A stretch of DNA of 64,000 nt from Pseudomonas sp. R5-89-07. Its GTDB lineage: Bacteria > Pseudomonadota > Gammaproteobacteria > Pseudomonadales > Pseudomonadaceae. The stretch spans positions 4,278,001 through 4,342,000 of the forward strand of contig NZ_CP027727.1 in assembly GCF_003851685.1 (NCBI RefSeq). Reading direction: 5' to 3'. This document shows, in pieces, positions 16,742-25,227 of the stretch (position 1 is its first letter; each line of letters opens with the position of its first letter). The notes under the pieces were generated by a model. It was not told the DNA's origin, did not search any database, and saw only the letters and a list, made by a program, of their open reading frames with translations. The position numbers and the translations under genes are program-made.

Positions 16742-18088
16742 TTACTCGGCAGCGGGTGCTTCCGGCTTGCGGCGCTTGAGCGGGGCCATACCGTCCTTGC
16801 TGACGAGCGACAGGTTGTCGGTCTTCGGACGGTTGGCGATCTTGCGCTTGGTCGGCGACTTGGCGCCGGCTTTTTTCTTGTCGCCCTTGGCGTCGGTCTT
16901 TTTCTTCTTCACGCCGACGGCCTTGCCCGAGGCCTTGACCTTCTTCGGCCCGGTGTAGGTACCTTTGACTTCCTTGATGGTACGGCGCTCGAACGATTGC
17001 TTCAGATAGCGCTCGATGCTCGACATCAGGTTCCAGTCGCCGTGGCAGATCAGCGAAATGGCCAGGCCATCGTTGCCGGCACGCCCGGTACGGCCGATAC
17101 GGTGCACATATTCGTCGCCGCTGCGCGGCATGTCGAAGTTGATCACCAGGTCCAGGCCATCCACATCGAGGCCGCGAGCGGCGACGTCGGTGGCGACCAG
17201 GATCTTCACGCCGCCGGCCTTGAGGCGGTCAATGGCCAGCTTGCGATCCTTCTGGTCTTTCTCGCCGTGCAGCACGAACGCCTTGTATTCCTGCGCCACC
17301 AGGCGGCCGTAGATGCGGTCGGCAGCGGCCCGGGTATTGGTGAACACGATGGCCTTCTGGTAGGTCTCGTTGGCCAGCAGCCAGTTGAGGATCTGTTCCT
17401 TGTGCACATTGTGGTCAGCGGTAACGATCTGCTGACGCGTGGTCGCGTTCAGATCGCTGACGTTGTTGACTTGCAGGTGCTCGGGATTGTTCAGGACCTT
17501 GGCGACCATGTCGCGCAGGGTCGAACCGCCGGTGGTGGCGGAAAACAGCATGGTCTGCTGGCGGTTCACGCATTCGGCCACCAGGCGTTGCACGTCGTCG
17601 GCAAAGCCCATGTCGAGCATGCGGTCGGCTTCGTCAAGCACCAGCACTTCGACTTCCTTGAGGTCGAGGTTGCCAGCATTGAGTTGCTCGATCATGCGGC
17701 CCGGAGTACCGATCAGGATATCCGGGACCTTGCGCAGCATGGCGGCCTGGACCTTGAAGTCTTCACCGCCGGTGATCAGGCCGGACTTGATGAAGGTGAA
17801 CTGCGAGAAGCGCTCGACTTCCTTCAAGGTCTGCTGGGCCAGCTCGCGGGTCGGCAGCAGGATCAGGGTCTTGATGCTGACGCGGACTTTGGCCGGGCCG
17901 ATCAGGCGGTTTAGGATCGGCAGGACAAAAGCAGCGGTCTTGCCGCTACCGGTTTGCGCCGTCACCCGCAGGTCACGCCCTTGGAGCGCGAGCGGGATGG
18001 CCGCTGCTTGCACAGGCGTAGGCTCGACAAATTTAAGCTCGGCCACGGCTTTGAGCAGGCGTTCGTGCAGGGCGAATTGGGAAAACAC
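16742..18088 (-). CDS. DEAD-box ATP-dependent RNA helicase
   Basis: 448-residue RNA helicase. Two RecA domains carry AQTGSGKTAA (motif I), PTRELAQQ (Ia), VLDEADRMLDMGF (II), FSATT (III), ARGLDV (V) and HRIGRTGRAG (VI). A lysine-rich tail (about residues 355-448) probably binds RNA. The GTG at 18088 is chosen because GAGGTAG lies eight bases before it, giving MFSQFALHERLLKAVAELKF; the frame is open to an ATG at 18211 without a ribosome site. SrmB/RhlE-like by its short N-terminus and basic tail. Likely roles are ribosome assembly or mRNA decay, as in the family. Confidence 0.88.
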   Translation of the reverse strand: MFSQFALHERLLKAVAELKFVEPTPVQAAAIPLALQGRDLRVTAQTGSGKTAAFVLPILNRLIGPAKVRVSIKTLILLPTRELAQQTLKEVERFSQFTFIKSGLITGGEDFKVQAAMLRKVPDILIGTPGRMIEQLNAGNLDLKEVEVLVLDEADRMLDMGFADDVQRLVAECVNRQQTMLFSATTGGSTLRDMVAKVLNNPEHLQVNNVSDLNATTRQQIVTADHNVHKEQILNWLLANETYQKAIVFTNTRAAADRIYGRLVAQEYKAFVLHGEKDQKDRKLAIDRLKAGGVKILVATDVAARGLDVDGLDLVINFDMPRSGDEYVHRIGRTGRAGNDGLAISLICHGDWNLMSSIERYLKQSFERRTIKEVKGTYTGPKKVKASGKAVGVKKKKTDAKGDKKKAGAKSPTKRKIANRPKTDNLSLVSKDGMAPLKRRKPEAPAAE

Positions 18089-18281
18089 GGGTGCTACCTC
18101 GAAGAAATACAAAATATCAGCGGCATAGGTTACCGGTTTCGGACGTCCAAACCGAGTTTCTTTACGCGAACGGTGCCAATCAGCTGCTTTTTTGTCAGCG
18201 ATTTTGTCCATGGCGTCAACTTTGTTGCACTTAAATGCTCTAATCGCCCCCGTGTTGTCTTACAGAAGAATCGGTTCACTC

Positions 18282-19571
18282 ATGGATATCAAACAGCTCT
18301 GGCTCAAGGTCCAGGACCTTTGGGGCGCCCTCGACGAACACCCGGTCCTGCATTCCAGCCTCGGCTTGCTGGTCCTGCTGGTAGTGGCATTGTTGGTGGG
18401 ACGTATGGCGCGCTACCTCATCCTGCATGCGGTCAAATTGCTCGGGCGGCAACCGGCCCTGCACTGGCTGAACGACCTGCGGCACAACAAAGTCTTCCAT
18501 CGCCTGGCGCAGATGACGCCGTCCCTGGTGATCCAGTTCGGCCTGTACCTGGTGCCGGACCTGAGCAAGACCGCCATTCTGTTCATTGGCAACGTGGCCC
18601 TCGCAATCACCATTCTGTTCATGGTGCTGGCGATGAGCGCCCTGCTCAACGCGCTGCTGGACATCTACGCGCGCACCGAACACGCCCGTACCCGCTCGAT
18701 CAAGGGTTATGTGCAGCTGGCGAAGATGGTGCTGTTCGTGTTTGGCGCAATCATCATCGTGGCCACCCTGATCGACCGTTCGCCGCTGTTGCTGCTGTCG
18801 GGCCTGGGTGCGATGTCGGCAGTGATCCTGTTGGTATACAAGGACACCCTGCTGTCGTTCGTCGCCAGTGTGCAGTTGACCAGCAACGACATGCTGCGAG
18901 TTGGTGACTGGATCGAAATGCCCCAGGTCGGCGCCGATGGCGATGTGGTGGATATCACCCTGCATACGGTCAAGGTGCAGAACTTCGACAAGACCATTGT
19001 CTCCATTCCCACCTGGCGCCTGATGTCCGAGTCGTTCAAGAACTGGCGCGGCATGCAGGCCTCCGGCGGCCGGCGCATCAAGCGCAGCCTGTTCATCGAC
19101 GCCAGCGGCGTGCGCTTTTTGCGCGATGACGAAGAAGTGCGCATGAGCCAGGTGCACCTGCTCACCGGCTACATCAGCCGCAAGCAGGCCGAACTCAAGG
19201 CCTGGAACGAGGCCCAGGGCCATAGCGCACAACTGTCGGCCAACCGCCGCCGCATGACCAACCTGGGGACTTTCCGCGCCTATGCCCTGGCGTACCTGCA
19301 AAGCCACCCGGACATCCAGCCGAACATGACCTGCATGGTGCGCCAGATGCAAACCACCGCCCAGGGCGTGCCGCTGGAAATCTACTGCTTTACCCGTACC
19401 ACGGCGTGGGCGGACTACGAGCGGATCCAGGGCGATATATTCGATTATCTGTTGGCGGTGTTGCCGGAATTTGGCTTGAGCCTGTATCAGCAGCCAAGCG
19501 GTACGGACCTGCGCGGCGGGTTGTTTGCGATGACGCAAAATGCCCAGGCCGTCGAAGCCCTGGAACACTGA
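18282..19571 (+). CDS. MscS-family mechanosensitive channel, YbdG-like
   Basis: 429-residue membrane protein with about five hydrophobic segments in the first 200 residues. The pore-lining and beta-domain region contains SGLGAMSAVILLVYKDTLLSF and MLRVGDWIEMPQVGADGDV. The core DTLLSFVASVQLTSNDM, followed by GDWIEM and VDITLHTVKVQNFDKTIVSI, is the MscS beta-domain pattern; the insertion and long C-terminal domain point to the YbdG (miniconductance) branch. It protects against osmotic downshock in the inner membrane, by family knowledge. The ATG at 18282 is used; the frame is open to 18192. Confidence 0.82.
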   Translation: MDIKQLWLKVQDLWGALDEHPVLHSSLGLLVLLVVALLVGRMARYLILHAVKLLGRQPALHWLNDLRHNKVFHRLAQMTPSLVIQFGLYLVPDLSKTAILFIGNVALAITILFMVLAMSALLNALLDIYARTEHARTRSIKGYVQLAKMVLFVFGAIIIVATLIDRSPLLLLSGLGAMSAVILLVYKDTLLSFVASVQLTSNDMLRVGDWIEMPQVGADGDVVDITLHTVKVQNFDKTIVSIPTWRLMSESFKNWRGMQASGGRRIKRSLFIDASGVRFLRDDEEVRMSQVHLLTGYISRKQAELKAWNEAQGHSAQLSANRRRMTNLGTFRAYALAYLQSHPDIQPNMTCMVRQMQTTAQGVPLEIYCFTRTTAWADYERIQGDIFDYLLAVLPEFGLSLYQQPSGTDLRGGLFAMTQNAQAVEALEH

Positions 19572-19896
19572 CACAGTGGGCAAGGGGCTGACCGGCCCCT
19601 CGCAGTGGCGACTATTTAGCCACCCAGTCGTCCTGGACTACACGCTTCAACTAAAGAAATAACAACACTACATCACACCATTATCGACTGACAGGCACCC
19701 CGGACACGTCTTAAAAAGCCGGCGAGCGTATGTAGTCGCCGCCTCCAAACAAATCAACTCACCCAAATAACAAAGAACACTCCACCTACGCGTTTAGTGA
19801 AATTCACTATCTGCGCACCCGATTTTCAAACTGTTTTTAGAAAAACCAAATCTATAGCATCTGGCCATCGAACAAATCAGCCAGAAGGCATTCCTT
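19572..19896. other. Intergenic region before the SznF-like operon
   Basis: About 325 bases. The left end has two small hairpins after the channel gene (AGGGGC/GCCCCT and GTGGC/GCCAC) and a third (CGGCGA/TCGCCG, 19720-19741). The right 150 bases are AT-rich and contain the palindrome at 19795-19809 and a possible -10 box TATAGC about 40 bases before the operon start. No gene seen. Confidence 0.6.
19795..19809. promoter_or_regulatory. Perfect 15-bp palindrome, Lrp/AsnC-like site
   Basis: TAGTGAAATTCACTA: 7-bp arms around a single central base, 88 bases before the start of the operon. Compared with the Lrp consensus YAGHAWATTWTDCTR it matches at 12 of 15 positions. An Lrp-type regulator gene stands at the far end of the operon, so autoregulation of the locus is plausible. 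Confidence 0.55.
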
Positions 19897-21276
19897 ATGT
19901 TATGGACGACTAAGCTGTCAGATGATGCGCCGCACTTCGCACTCAGTTCGGATGCCGAAGCACTGAACCACTATTGTGCCGCCACCGCCTTCGCCCAGCC
20001 ACGCAGCTTTTATACCAACAGCCCCTACCAGCGCCCTTCCCGACCGCAGGACATCTGCGATTCAATTATCAGCACTCGCCTGACCAGCGATCAGCTTTCA
20101 AACAGCCAGCATCTATTGGCGCAACGGTTGCTGTTGAATATCTATGAGCAGGACCTGGTATTTCTGCCCAAGGCGCCCATGGAGCTCGATCTCAAGGCAT
20201 TCAAACAGTTCTATGACCCCCAGCACGCGGCCAGCGGCAAGAAAATCCGCCCATTGCTGGAGCAGTACCTGTACGACTGGCTCAAGGAAGAGGTGCATAT
20301 CAATGGGTCGTGGTGCCTGGATTCGTTTGTCGCTCACACCGACAAGGTCCTGGAGGAAGTTTCGCAGTCCGAGTCCAAGCTGCACCAGGTGCTGACCACC
20401 AGCCGCAACCCTGAACGTGCCGCGCGTTTTTTCATGACGCAATGCGCCGGCGACTTCCTCAGTGAAGCCTCGGCGATGGCGCGTAATGTGCTGGGCAACT
20501 GCGGCGTATACACCAGCGAGTTGTTCAAGATCCTGATCGACGAATATGGTTATGGCGTCGATAAGAAGAAGCACAGCACCATCTTTGAAGACATGCTCAA
20601 CGACATGGGCATGTCTCACCACGTACACCATTACTGGCAGTTCTACACGGCGGCTTCGCTGTCGCTGACCAATTACTTCCATTACGTGTCAGCCAACCAT
20701 GGCGAGCTGTTTCGCTACATTGGCGCGATGTATTACACCGAGGCCACCCTGGCGCTCACCACCAAACACCAGTCGAGCGCTATCAAGACCATTTTCAACG
20801 GCAGCGTCTCCACGGACTATTTCGATGAGCACTCACACATCGATGTCCATCACGGAAGAATGGCGTTGCAACGCCTCATTCTTCCCATGATCAAGCAATT
20901 TGGCAGCAAGATCATTCCCGACCTCATTCGCGGTTTCGAGGAATTCAGGTTGCTGCAGGACATCGCCGACGAAGAACTCTATGCCCATATCAAATGGCAT
21001 GACGAACTGGATGAACACCGCGCGCAGGCTGCGGCCCAGCAAGGACTGAAGCCGGTGGACCTGCGGATCACCGAGACCGAACACGAACTTTCGGTCCCGC
21101 ACACCCACCCCAATGACGAGCTGTTCTGGGTTGAAACCGGCGAGCTGGATTTTGTCGCCAGCCCGGAACTCACGGTGCGCCTGAAGGCAGGGGAAGGCGT
21201 GGTGATCCCCAAGGGCATGCTGCATGGCACCCGTGTCGTCAGCCCATCCTGCACCTATACCGTCACAGCCCTTTGA
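19897..21276 (+). CDS. SznF-like heme-oxygenase-like diiron N-oxygenase with C-terminal cupin
   Basis: 459-residue protein in three parts: N-terminal helical part (1-125), heme-oxygenase-like diiron domain (about 130-370) and cupin (about 385-459). Diiron ligand candidates are E190, E216, H226, E282, H312, D316 and H319, in the segments DEYGYG, KKKHSTIF and EHSHIDVHHG. From memory, SznF of streptozotocin biosynthesis uses E189, E215, H225, E281, H311, D315 and H318: the same spacing shifted by one. The cupin keeps PHTHPNDELFWVETGE and IPKGMLHG, with histidines 402, 404 and 443. SznF hydroxylates a methylarginine and rearranges it to an N-nitrosourea; this protein may do related N-oxygenation on another amine. 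AGAAGG precedes the ATG. First gene of a tight operon. Confidence 0.82.
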   Translation: MLWTTKLSDDAPHFALSSDAEALNHYCAATAFAQPRSFYTNSPYQRPSRPQDICDSIISTRLTSDQLSNSQHLLAQRLLLNIYEQDLVFLPKAPMELDLKAFKQFYDPQHAASGKKIRPLLEQYLYDWLKEEVHINGSWCLDSFVAHTDKVLEEVSQSESKLHQVLTTSRNPERAARFFMTQCAGDFLSEASAMARNVLGNCGVYTSELFKILIDEYGYGVDKKKHSTIFEDMLNDMGMSHHVHHYWQFYTAASLSLTNYFHYVSANHGELFRYIGAMYYTEATLALTTKHQSSAIKTIFNGSVSTDYFDEHSHIDVHHGRMALQRLILPMIKQFGSKIIPDLIRGFEEFRLLQDIADEELYAHIKWHDELDEHRAQAAAQQGLKPVDLRITETEHELSVPHTHPNDELFWVETGELDFVASPELTVRLKAGEGVVIPKGMLHGTRVVSPSCTYTVTAL

Positions 21277-21288
21277 GTAGGCGACTCC

Positions 21289-21603
21289 ATGAAAGCCATC
21301 CGTTTGAACCTTACCGATGCCAACTACGTGGCGGTAGAAGACAAAACCTACTTTCTCAAACGCCACACCTATTCGACTCAGCTGTTGCCCACCACCTGCC
21401 CCCATCGGGGCGGCCCGTTGCACATGGGTGAAACCACGGGCGACGGGCAAAGCGTGATCTGCCCGTGGCACGACAACGCTTACAAGGTGTGCAACCTGGA
21501 AAAGAAATCACCCCCCACCGTTCGCGTCAGAAACCAGTTCAGTACCGTCGTGGGCGACACCGAGCGGTGCGTGCCTTTACTCAAACTTTCTCGTTACGAC
21601 TGA
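21289..21603 (+). CDS. Rieske [2Fe-2S] ferredoxin-like protein
   Basis: 104-residue soluble protein with both Rieske ligand motifs: CPHRGGPLHMG (about residues 37-47) and CPWHDNAYKV (about residues 59-68). It therefore probably holds a [2Fe-2S] centre with two cysteine and two histidine ligands. It starts 12 bases after the diiron/cupin gene, so the likely role is electron supply to that enzyme, which must reduce oxygen. No oxygenase catalytic domain is attached, as expected for a free ferredoxin. Alternatively it could serve another oxygenase outside the cluster. Confidence 0.83.
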   Translation: MKAIRLNLTDANYVAVEDKTYFLKRHTYSTQLLPTTCPHRGGPLHMGETTGDGQSVICPWHDNAYKVCNLEKKSPPTVRVRNQFSTVVGDTERCVPLLKLSRYD

Positions 21604-21610
21604 TGATCCT

Positions 21611-22792
21611 ATGACTCATAAATCAACACTCACAGCGTTCTATTCGATCGTGACCCTGTTTACCGGCCTGGACATGGCGATTGTCATTGCCATGGTCTGG
21701 TTCGGCCTGGAAACCACCGGCTCGACATTCCTGGTGGGGGCCACCCTGTGCGTGGCAACCGTGGTGCCGTATGTGTGCGAACAATACATCGGTAAATTCT
21801 TCACCATTGAACTGAGCATGAAGCGACTGTTGTACATACGCCTGACCGCGTTCGCCGCCGTGCTTGGGCTGTCGTTCACCGACGCCGCCGTGCTGCCTAT
21901 CGGCTTCCTGGCAATCGCCTTTGTGGTCGGGGTCACCGACTATTTCACCATCAGCACCCTGGAGTCGAAAAACACCAAACTGGTGTTGGCCGGCGCGACC
22001 AACAGCGACACCTCGGCGCGGCTGATGCAAACGTCTATCCAGATCGGCGCCTTTGGCGGCGCGCTGCTGGGTGGGGTGATCGTTGACGTGTTCTCGGTCA
22101 GCCAGACGCTTCAGATCATCAGCCTGGCCGCGATTGTGTCGCTGGCGGCCATTCTTTTCGTGCAGCCGACGCCCAGCGCCGAGACCACCGAGCAGGCAAC
22201 AGACACCCCGGCCGCTCAAGCGCTGAACCTGCCGCGAAATCTCTACGTGCTGATCATCGTGTTAAGCATGATCGGGTTCCATATCGGCGCCTTCAACAGC
22301 CTGGTGCCGATCGTTTTTCAAAAACTGAATGAGTGGAACGCCACCCTGTTCGGCGTGGCCAGCGGCCTGGCGGGCCTGGGTGCGTTCAGCGCGGCGGTAT
22401 TGCCGCGTATCAAGCTCAACAGCTACAGCGCGATCCTGCTGGTGTTGCTGGCCGACGTGGCAATCGTTTACTTCCAGAACCTCTACGTGATGATGGCGGC
22501 CGCTTTCCTGCTGGGCTTTTGCATCAACAGCCTGCGGATTCAATTGCGTAAGAACCTGATCGACTCGGCGCCCAATGCTCGGGTTGCCGACGTGATTGCG
22601 GCAAAAAGCTCGCTCTACTATTTGCTGGTCAGCGGTTCGGCGCCAATGATCCTGACGTTCTTTACTACGGCCGGATTCCTCGGGCTGGAAGGTGCGCGCC
22701 TGTTGATGATCGTTTCCGCCGGCCTGCTGGCCGCTGCCGTACTGGCGTGGAATCTCACGCCGGCGGTCCCGGCCACCGCGACCCTTGAATAA
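21611..22792 (+). CDS. MFS transporter, probable exporter of the cluster product
   Basis: 393-residue carrier with about 12 hydrophobic segments, starting MTHKSTLTAFYSIVTLFTGL. A charged central loop near residues 185-205 (PTPSAETTEQATDTPAAQA) separates two six-helix halves. Membership of the major facilitator superfamily is inferred from fold and length; it is not a standard drug-exporter sequence. Position in the middle of a biosynthetic operon, seven bases after the Rieske gene, suggests product export or self-protection. Uptake of the substrate is the alternative. Confidence 0.75.
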   Translation: MTHKSTLTAFYSIVTLFTGLDMAIVIAMVWFGLETTGSTFLVGATLCVATVVPYVCEQYIGKFFTIELSMKRLLYIRLTAFAAVLGLSFTDAAVLPIGFLAIAFVVGVTDYFTISTLESKNTKLVLAGATNSDTSARLMQTSIQIGAFGGALLGGVIVDVFSVSQTLQIISLAAIVSLAAILFVQPTPSAETTEQATDTPAAQALNLPRNLYVLIIVLSMIGFHIGAFNSLVPIVFQKLNEWNATLFGVASGLAGLGAFSAAVLPRIKLNSYSAILLVLLADVAIVYFQNLYVMMAAAFLLGFCINSLRIQLRKNLIDSAPNARVADVIAAKSSLYYLLVSGSAPMILTFFTTAGFLGLEGARLLMIVSAGLLAAAVLAWNLTPAVPATATLE

Positions 22793-22795
22793 GGA

Positions 22796-24022
22796 ATGCC
22801 TGAATTGAATACCGTACTGATCGTCGACCCGTTCTCCACGGGCAGACTCTACGCGCCTTTGCTCAAGGCTCAGGGCGTGAAGTGTATCGCAGTGATTTCC
22901 ACCGACACCCTGCCCAGACATTTCACTGATGACCTGGTCAGGGAAGATTTCGAACAGGTTTACCACTGGGAAGAGAGCCTGCTGGAAACCCTTGAAAAGC
23001 TGGGGTTGAGCGCGGTGATCGCGGGCTGCGAAACCGCCATCTACCTCACCGATTACCTCACCGAAGTCCTGCGTATCCCAGGCAACAGTCGCATCACCAG
23101 CGATCTGCGGCGCAACAAGTTTTCCATGCAGCAAGCGCTCAAGAAACACGGGCTGGCGAACATTGCTTCACAACTGCTGAGTTCGCCCACCCGCATCCGC
23201 GAAGTGGTCGATTCCCTAGAGGAAGCGGCCACCTATGTGGTCAAACCCCTGAATTCGGCCGCCACCGAAGGGGTGGTGTTCGCCCAGGGCAGGCACGAGG
23301 TGGAAACCGCCTTGAACAACGCGGCCTGGCGACAGAAAAACGACCTGGGGGAATACAACCTCGGTTTTATCGTGCAGCCGTTCGTGGCAGGCCCCGAGTA
23401 CGTGGTGGACATGGTTGCCTTTGATGGCGAATACACCATTGCCACGGTGTGCAAGTACAGCAAGATCCACAGAAACGGCAGCAAGTTCGTCTATGAAAGC
23501 CTGGACACACTCGACCCCCAGGCAGAGGAGCTGCAACCGCTGATCGACTACGCCCGCCAGGCAGCGGCGGCCTTGAGCATCGAGATAGGGCCAATTCATA
23601 TGGAAATCATCTGGTCCGACAGCGGCCCGGTGATGATTGAAGCGGGAGGCCGCTTGCATGGCGGTATCGCTCCATTGCTGTTTCAGCAGGTGTACCAGCC
23701 GGACCTGCTATCGCTGGCCATCGACAGCTACCTCGGGCGCCCTCGCCCGCCGGCCGGCGCTGCGCGTCAGATCAGCCATGGCCGTATTGGCTTTTTCTGT
23801 TCAGACGAACGCCGCACCTTCAACGCCCCTTCGCCGCAGGCACTGCAGAGCGCGATGCTGGACGAAGCCTATTGCGGCCATCGCTTCTTCATCAGCCCAG
23901 GGGATACCACGCCGGTCACCATCGACTTTGCCACCTGCCCTGGGCTGTTCTGGCTGCAACACCAGAGCACACAACAGTTGGATGCCAGCACCGATCTTCT
24001 GCGTAAAAAGCTCTGGAGTTAA
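22796..24022 (+). CDS. ATP-grasp ligase
   Basis: 408-residue ATP-grasp enzyme. Such enzymes activate a carboxylate as acyl phosphate and join it to an amine or thiol. The N-terminal domain is at about residues 1-105, the ATP-grasp core at about 110-300. YVVKPLNSAATEGVVFAQG holds the ATP-binding lysine, and GFIVQPFVAGPEYVVDMVAF and IEAGGRLHGGIAPLLF hold the metal/phosphate residues. The ATG at 22796 is only one base after AAGGA; a TTG at 22805 with nine-base spacing is perhaps the true start. It begins three bases after the MFS gene. Probable amide or peptide-bond former with an amino acid; substrates unknown. Confidence 0.83.
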   Translation: MPELNTVLIVDPFSTGRLYAPLLKAQGVKCIAVISTDTLPRHFTDDLVREDFEQVYHWEESLLETLEKLGLSAVIAGCETAIYLTDYLTEVLRIPGNSRITSDLRRNKFSMQQALKKHGLANIASQLLSSPTRIREVVDSLEEAATYVVKPLNSAATEGVVFAQGRHEVETALNNAAWRQKNDLGEYNLGFIVQPFVAGPEYVVDMVAFDGEYTIATVCKYSKIHRNGSKFVYESLDTLDPQAEELQPLIDYARQAAAALSIEIGPIHMEIIWSDSGPVMIEAGGRLHGGIAPLLFQQVYQPDLLSLAIDSYLGRPRPPAGAARQISHGRIGFFCSDERRTFNAPSPQALQSAMLDEAYCGHRFFISPGDTTPVTIDFATCPGLFWLQHQSTQQLDASTDLLRKKLWS

Positions 24023-24025
24023 GGC

Positions 24026-24709
24026 ATGAAAAGTCGTTTGATCATCCGCAAGTCTGCCCTTGACGTGGGCCTGCACAACGCGTGCGCCGCCGTTGTCGAA
24101 AACATCAGCGTGTCTGATGACCAGAGTTTCGTCGGCCTTCTGCAAAGCAACTTGAATCATGTGGCCTCACACCTCCAGGAACTGGACTCCAACCTGGTTT
24201 ATGAAGGGTTTGCCAGGCAGCTTGAAAAGCTCGGCTACACGAATACGGTGAGTGCCAACGAAAAACTGCTGCGGCGCTTCATCGCCAACGGCATACGCCC
24301 CATCAACAACGTTGTCGATGCCTATAACGCGGTGGCGATCCGACACGGCGTCAGCATCGGCGTACACACTTATCATCAGAGGGACGATATCTACGTCATG
24401 CGTTCGCCAGCACCGAGGGCCTTCCGCCCGTTGTTTGCCAAGAAAGACGTCATGATTCCGGCGGGCGACATCGTCTATACCTGCGGCGACGAGCCGTTGG
24501 CGAGCATCGGCAAGGTGGATGCCGATGCCCATGACTTCCGGTTGACGGACGCATCCTCGACTCTGCTGGTGGTCGTACTGGGGCATGACGACACGACGCT
24601 TGCGTTCAACCAGACGGTCATCGCGGAGTTCGTGGATACCCTGCGCCAGACGATGCCTGCCTTGAATCATTATTTTCTCGAAACCCTCCACGACCACGCT
24701 GGCGCCTGA
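24026..24709 (+). CDS. B3/B4 tRNA-binding-domain protein
   Basis: 227-residue protein with the B3/B4 fold found in the beta subunit of phenylalanyl-tRNA synthetase: RRFIANGIRPINNVVDAYNA, then MRSPAPRAFRPL and IVYTCGDEPLASIGKVD. In the synthetase this domain edits mischarged tRNA; free-standing versions are poorly characterised. It starts three bases after the ATP-grasp gene. In this operon it might hydrolyse or bind the activated amino acid or its ligated product; this is inference. No aminoacyl-tRNA synthetase core is present. Confidence 0.75.
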   Translation: MKSRLIIRKSALDVGLHNACAAVVENISVSDDQSFVGLLQSNLNHVASHLQELDSNLVYEGFARQLEKLGYTNTVSANEKLLRRFIANGIRPINNVVDAYNAVAIRHGVSIGVHTYHQRDDIYVMRSPAPRAFRPLFAKKDVMIPAGDIVYTCGDEPLASIGKVDADAHDFRLTDASSTLLVVVLGHDDTTLAFNQTVIAEFVDTLRQTMPALNHYFLETLHDHAGA

Positions 24710-24744
24710 TACCGCAAAGCCGCTGCCGTCCCAGGCGGCATCGG

Positions 24745-25203
24745 CTACCGCCAGGCCTTGAGCACCGGGTTGACCACCACCTCATTCACGTGTTCGATCT
24801 TCAGCAGATCCTCCTTGAGCACCATCAATTCCTCAAAATTGCGGTATCGCACGTCGAGCATCATGTCCAGGTCGCCGAACAGTGAATAGGCATGCACCAC
24901 TTCGCGATACTGGTAGATTTTCGGAAACACCAGATGGCAAGTGCTCCCGTTGAGCTTGAGCATCAAAAACGCCGATTGCTGGGCTTCATCCCCGCCGGCC
25001 ACATTGATGGTGAAGCCTAGGATGATGCCCTTTTCGATGAGTTTTTGAACCCGCGACTCCACGGCGGTCCGAGACTTGTGAACCTGGCGCGCCAGTTCCG
25101 CCAGGCTGACTCGGGAGTCGTCCTTCAAGGCGGCAATTATCTGTTCATCAACCTTGTCCACTCGGCCACCCCCACACAGTTCTTTTCGATAACAGACTTT
25201 CAT
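24745..25203 (-). CDS. Lrp/AsnC-family regulator
   Basis: 152-residue regulator: helix-turn-helix (about residues 18-62, SRVSLAELARQVHKSRTAVE) and the RAM ligand-binding beta domain (about 75-150, VHAYSLFGDLDMMLDVRYRN). Effectors of this family are usually amino acids. An in-frame GTG 14 codons in (25161) is a possible alternative start and gives the typical short N-terminus. It is convergent with the SznF-like operon and lies 24 bases after the divergent end of the EamA gene on the same strand. It may control both; the palindrome at 19795 resembles an Lrp site. Confidence 0.82.
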   Translation of the reverse strand: MKVCYRKELCGGGRVDKVDEQIIAALKDDSRVSLAELARQVHKSRTAVESRVQKLIEKGIILGFTINVAGGDEAQQSAFLMLKLNGSTCHLVFPKIYQYREVVHAYSLFGDLDMMLDVRYRNFEELMVLKEDLLKIEHVNEVVVNPVLKAWR

Positions 25204-25227
25204 TACCGCTCACACATCGCTGAACCC

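Noticed and set aside
19897..24709. Azomycin (Roh) biosynthesis cluster
   Set aside because: A diiron/cupin enzyme is shared in outline, but no PLP arginine oxidase or retro-aldolase gene is present here.
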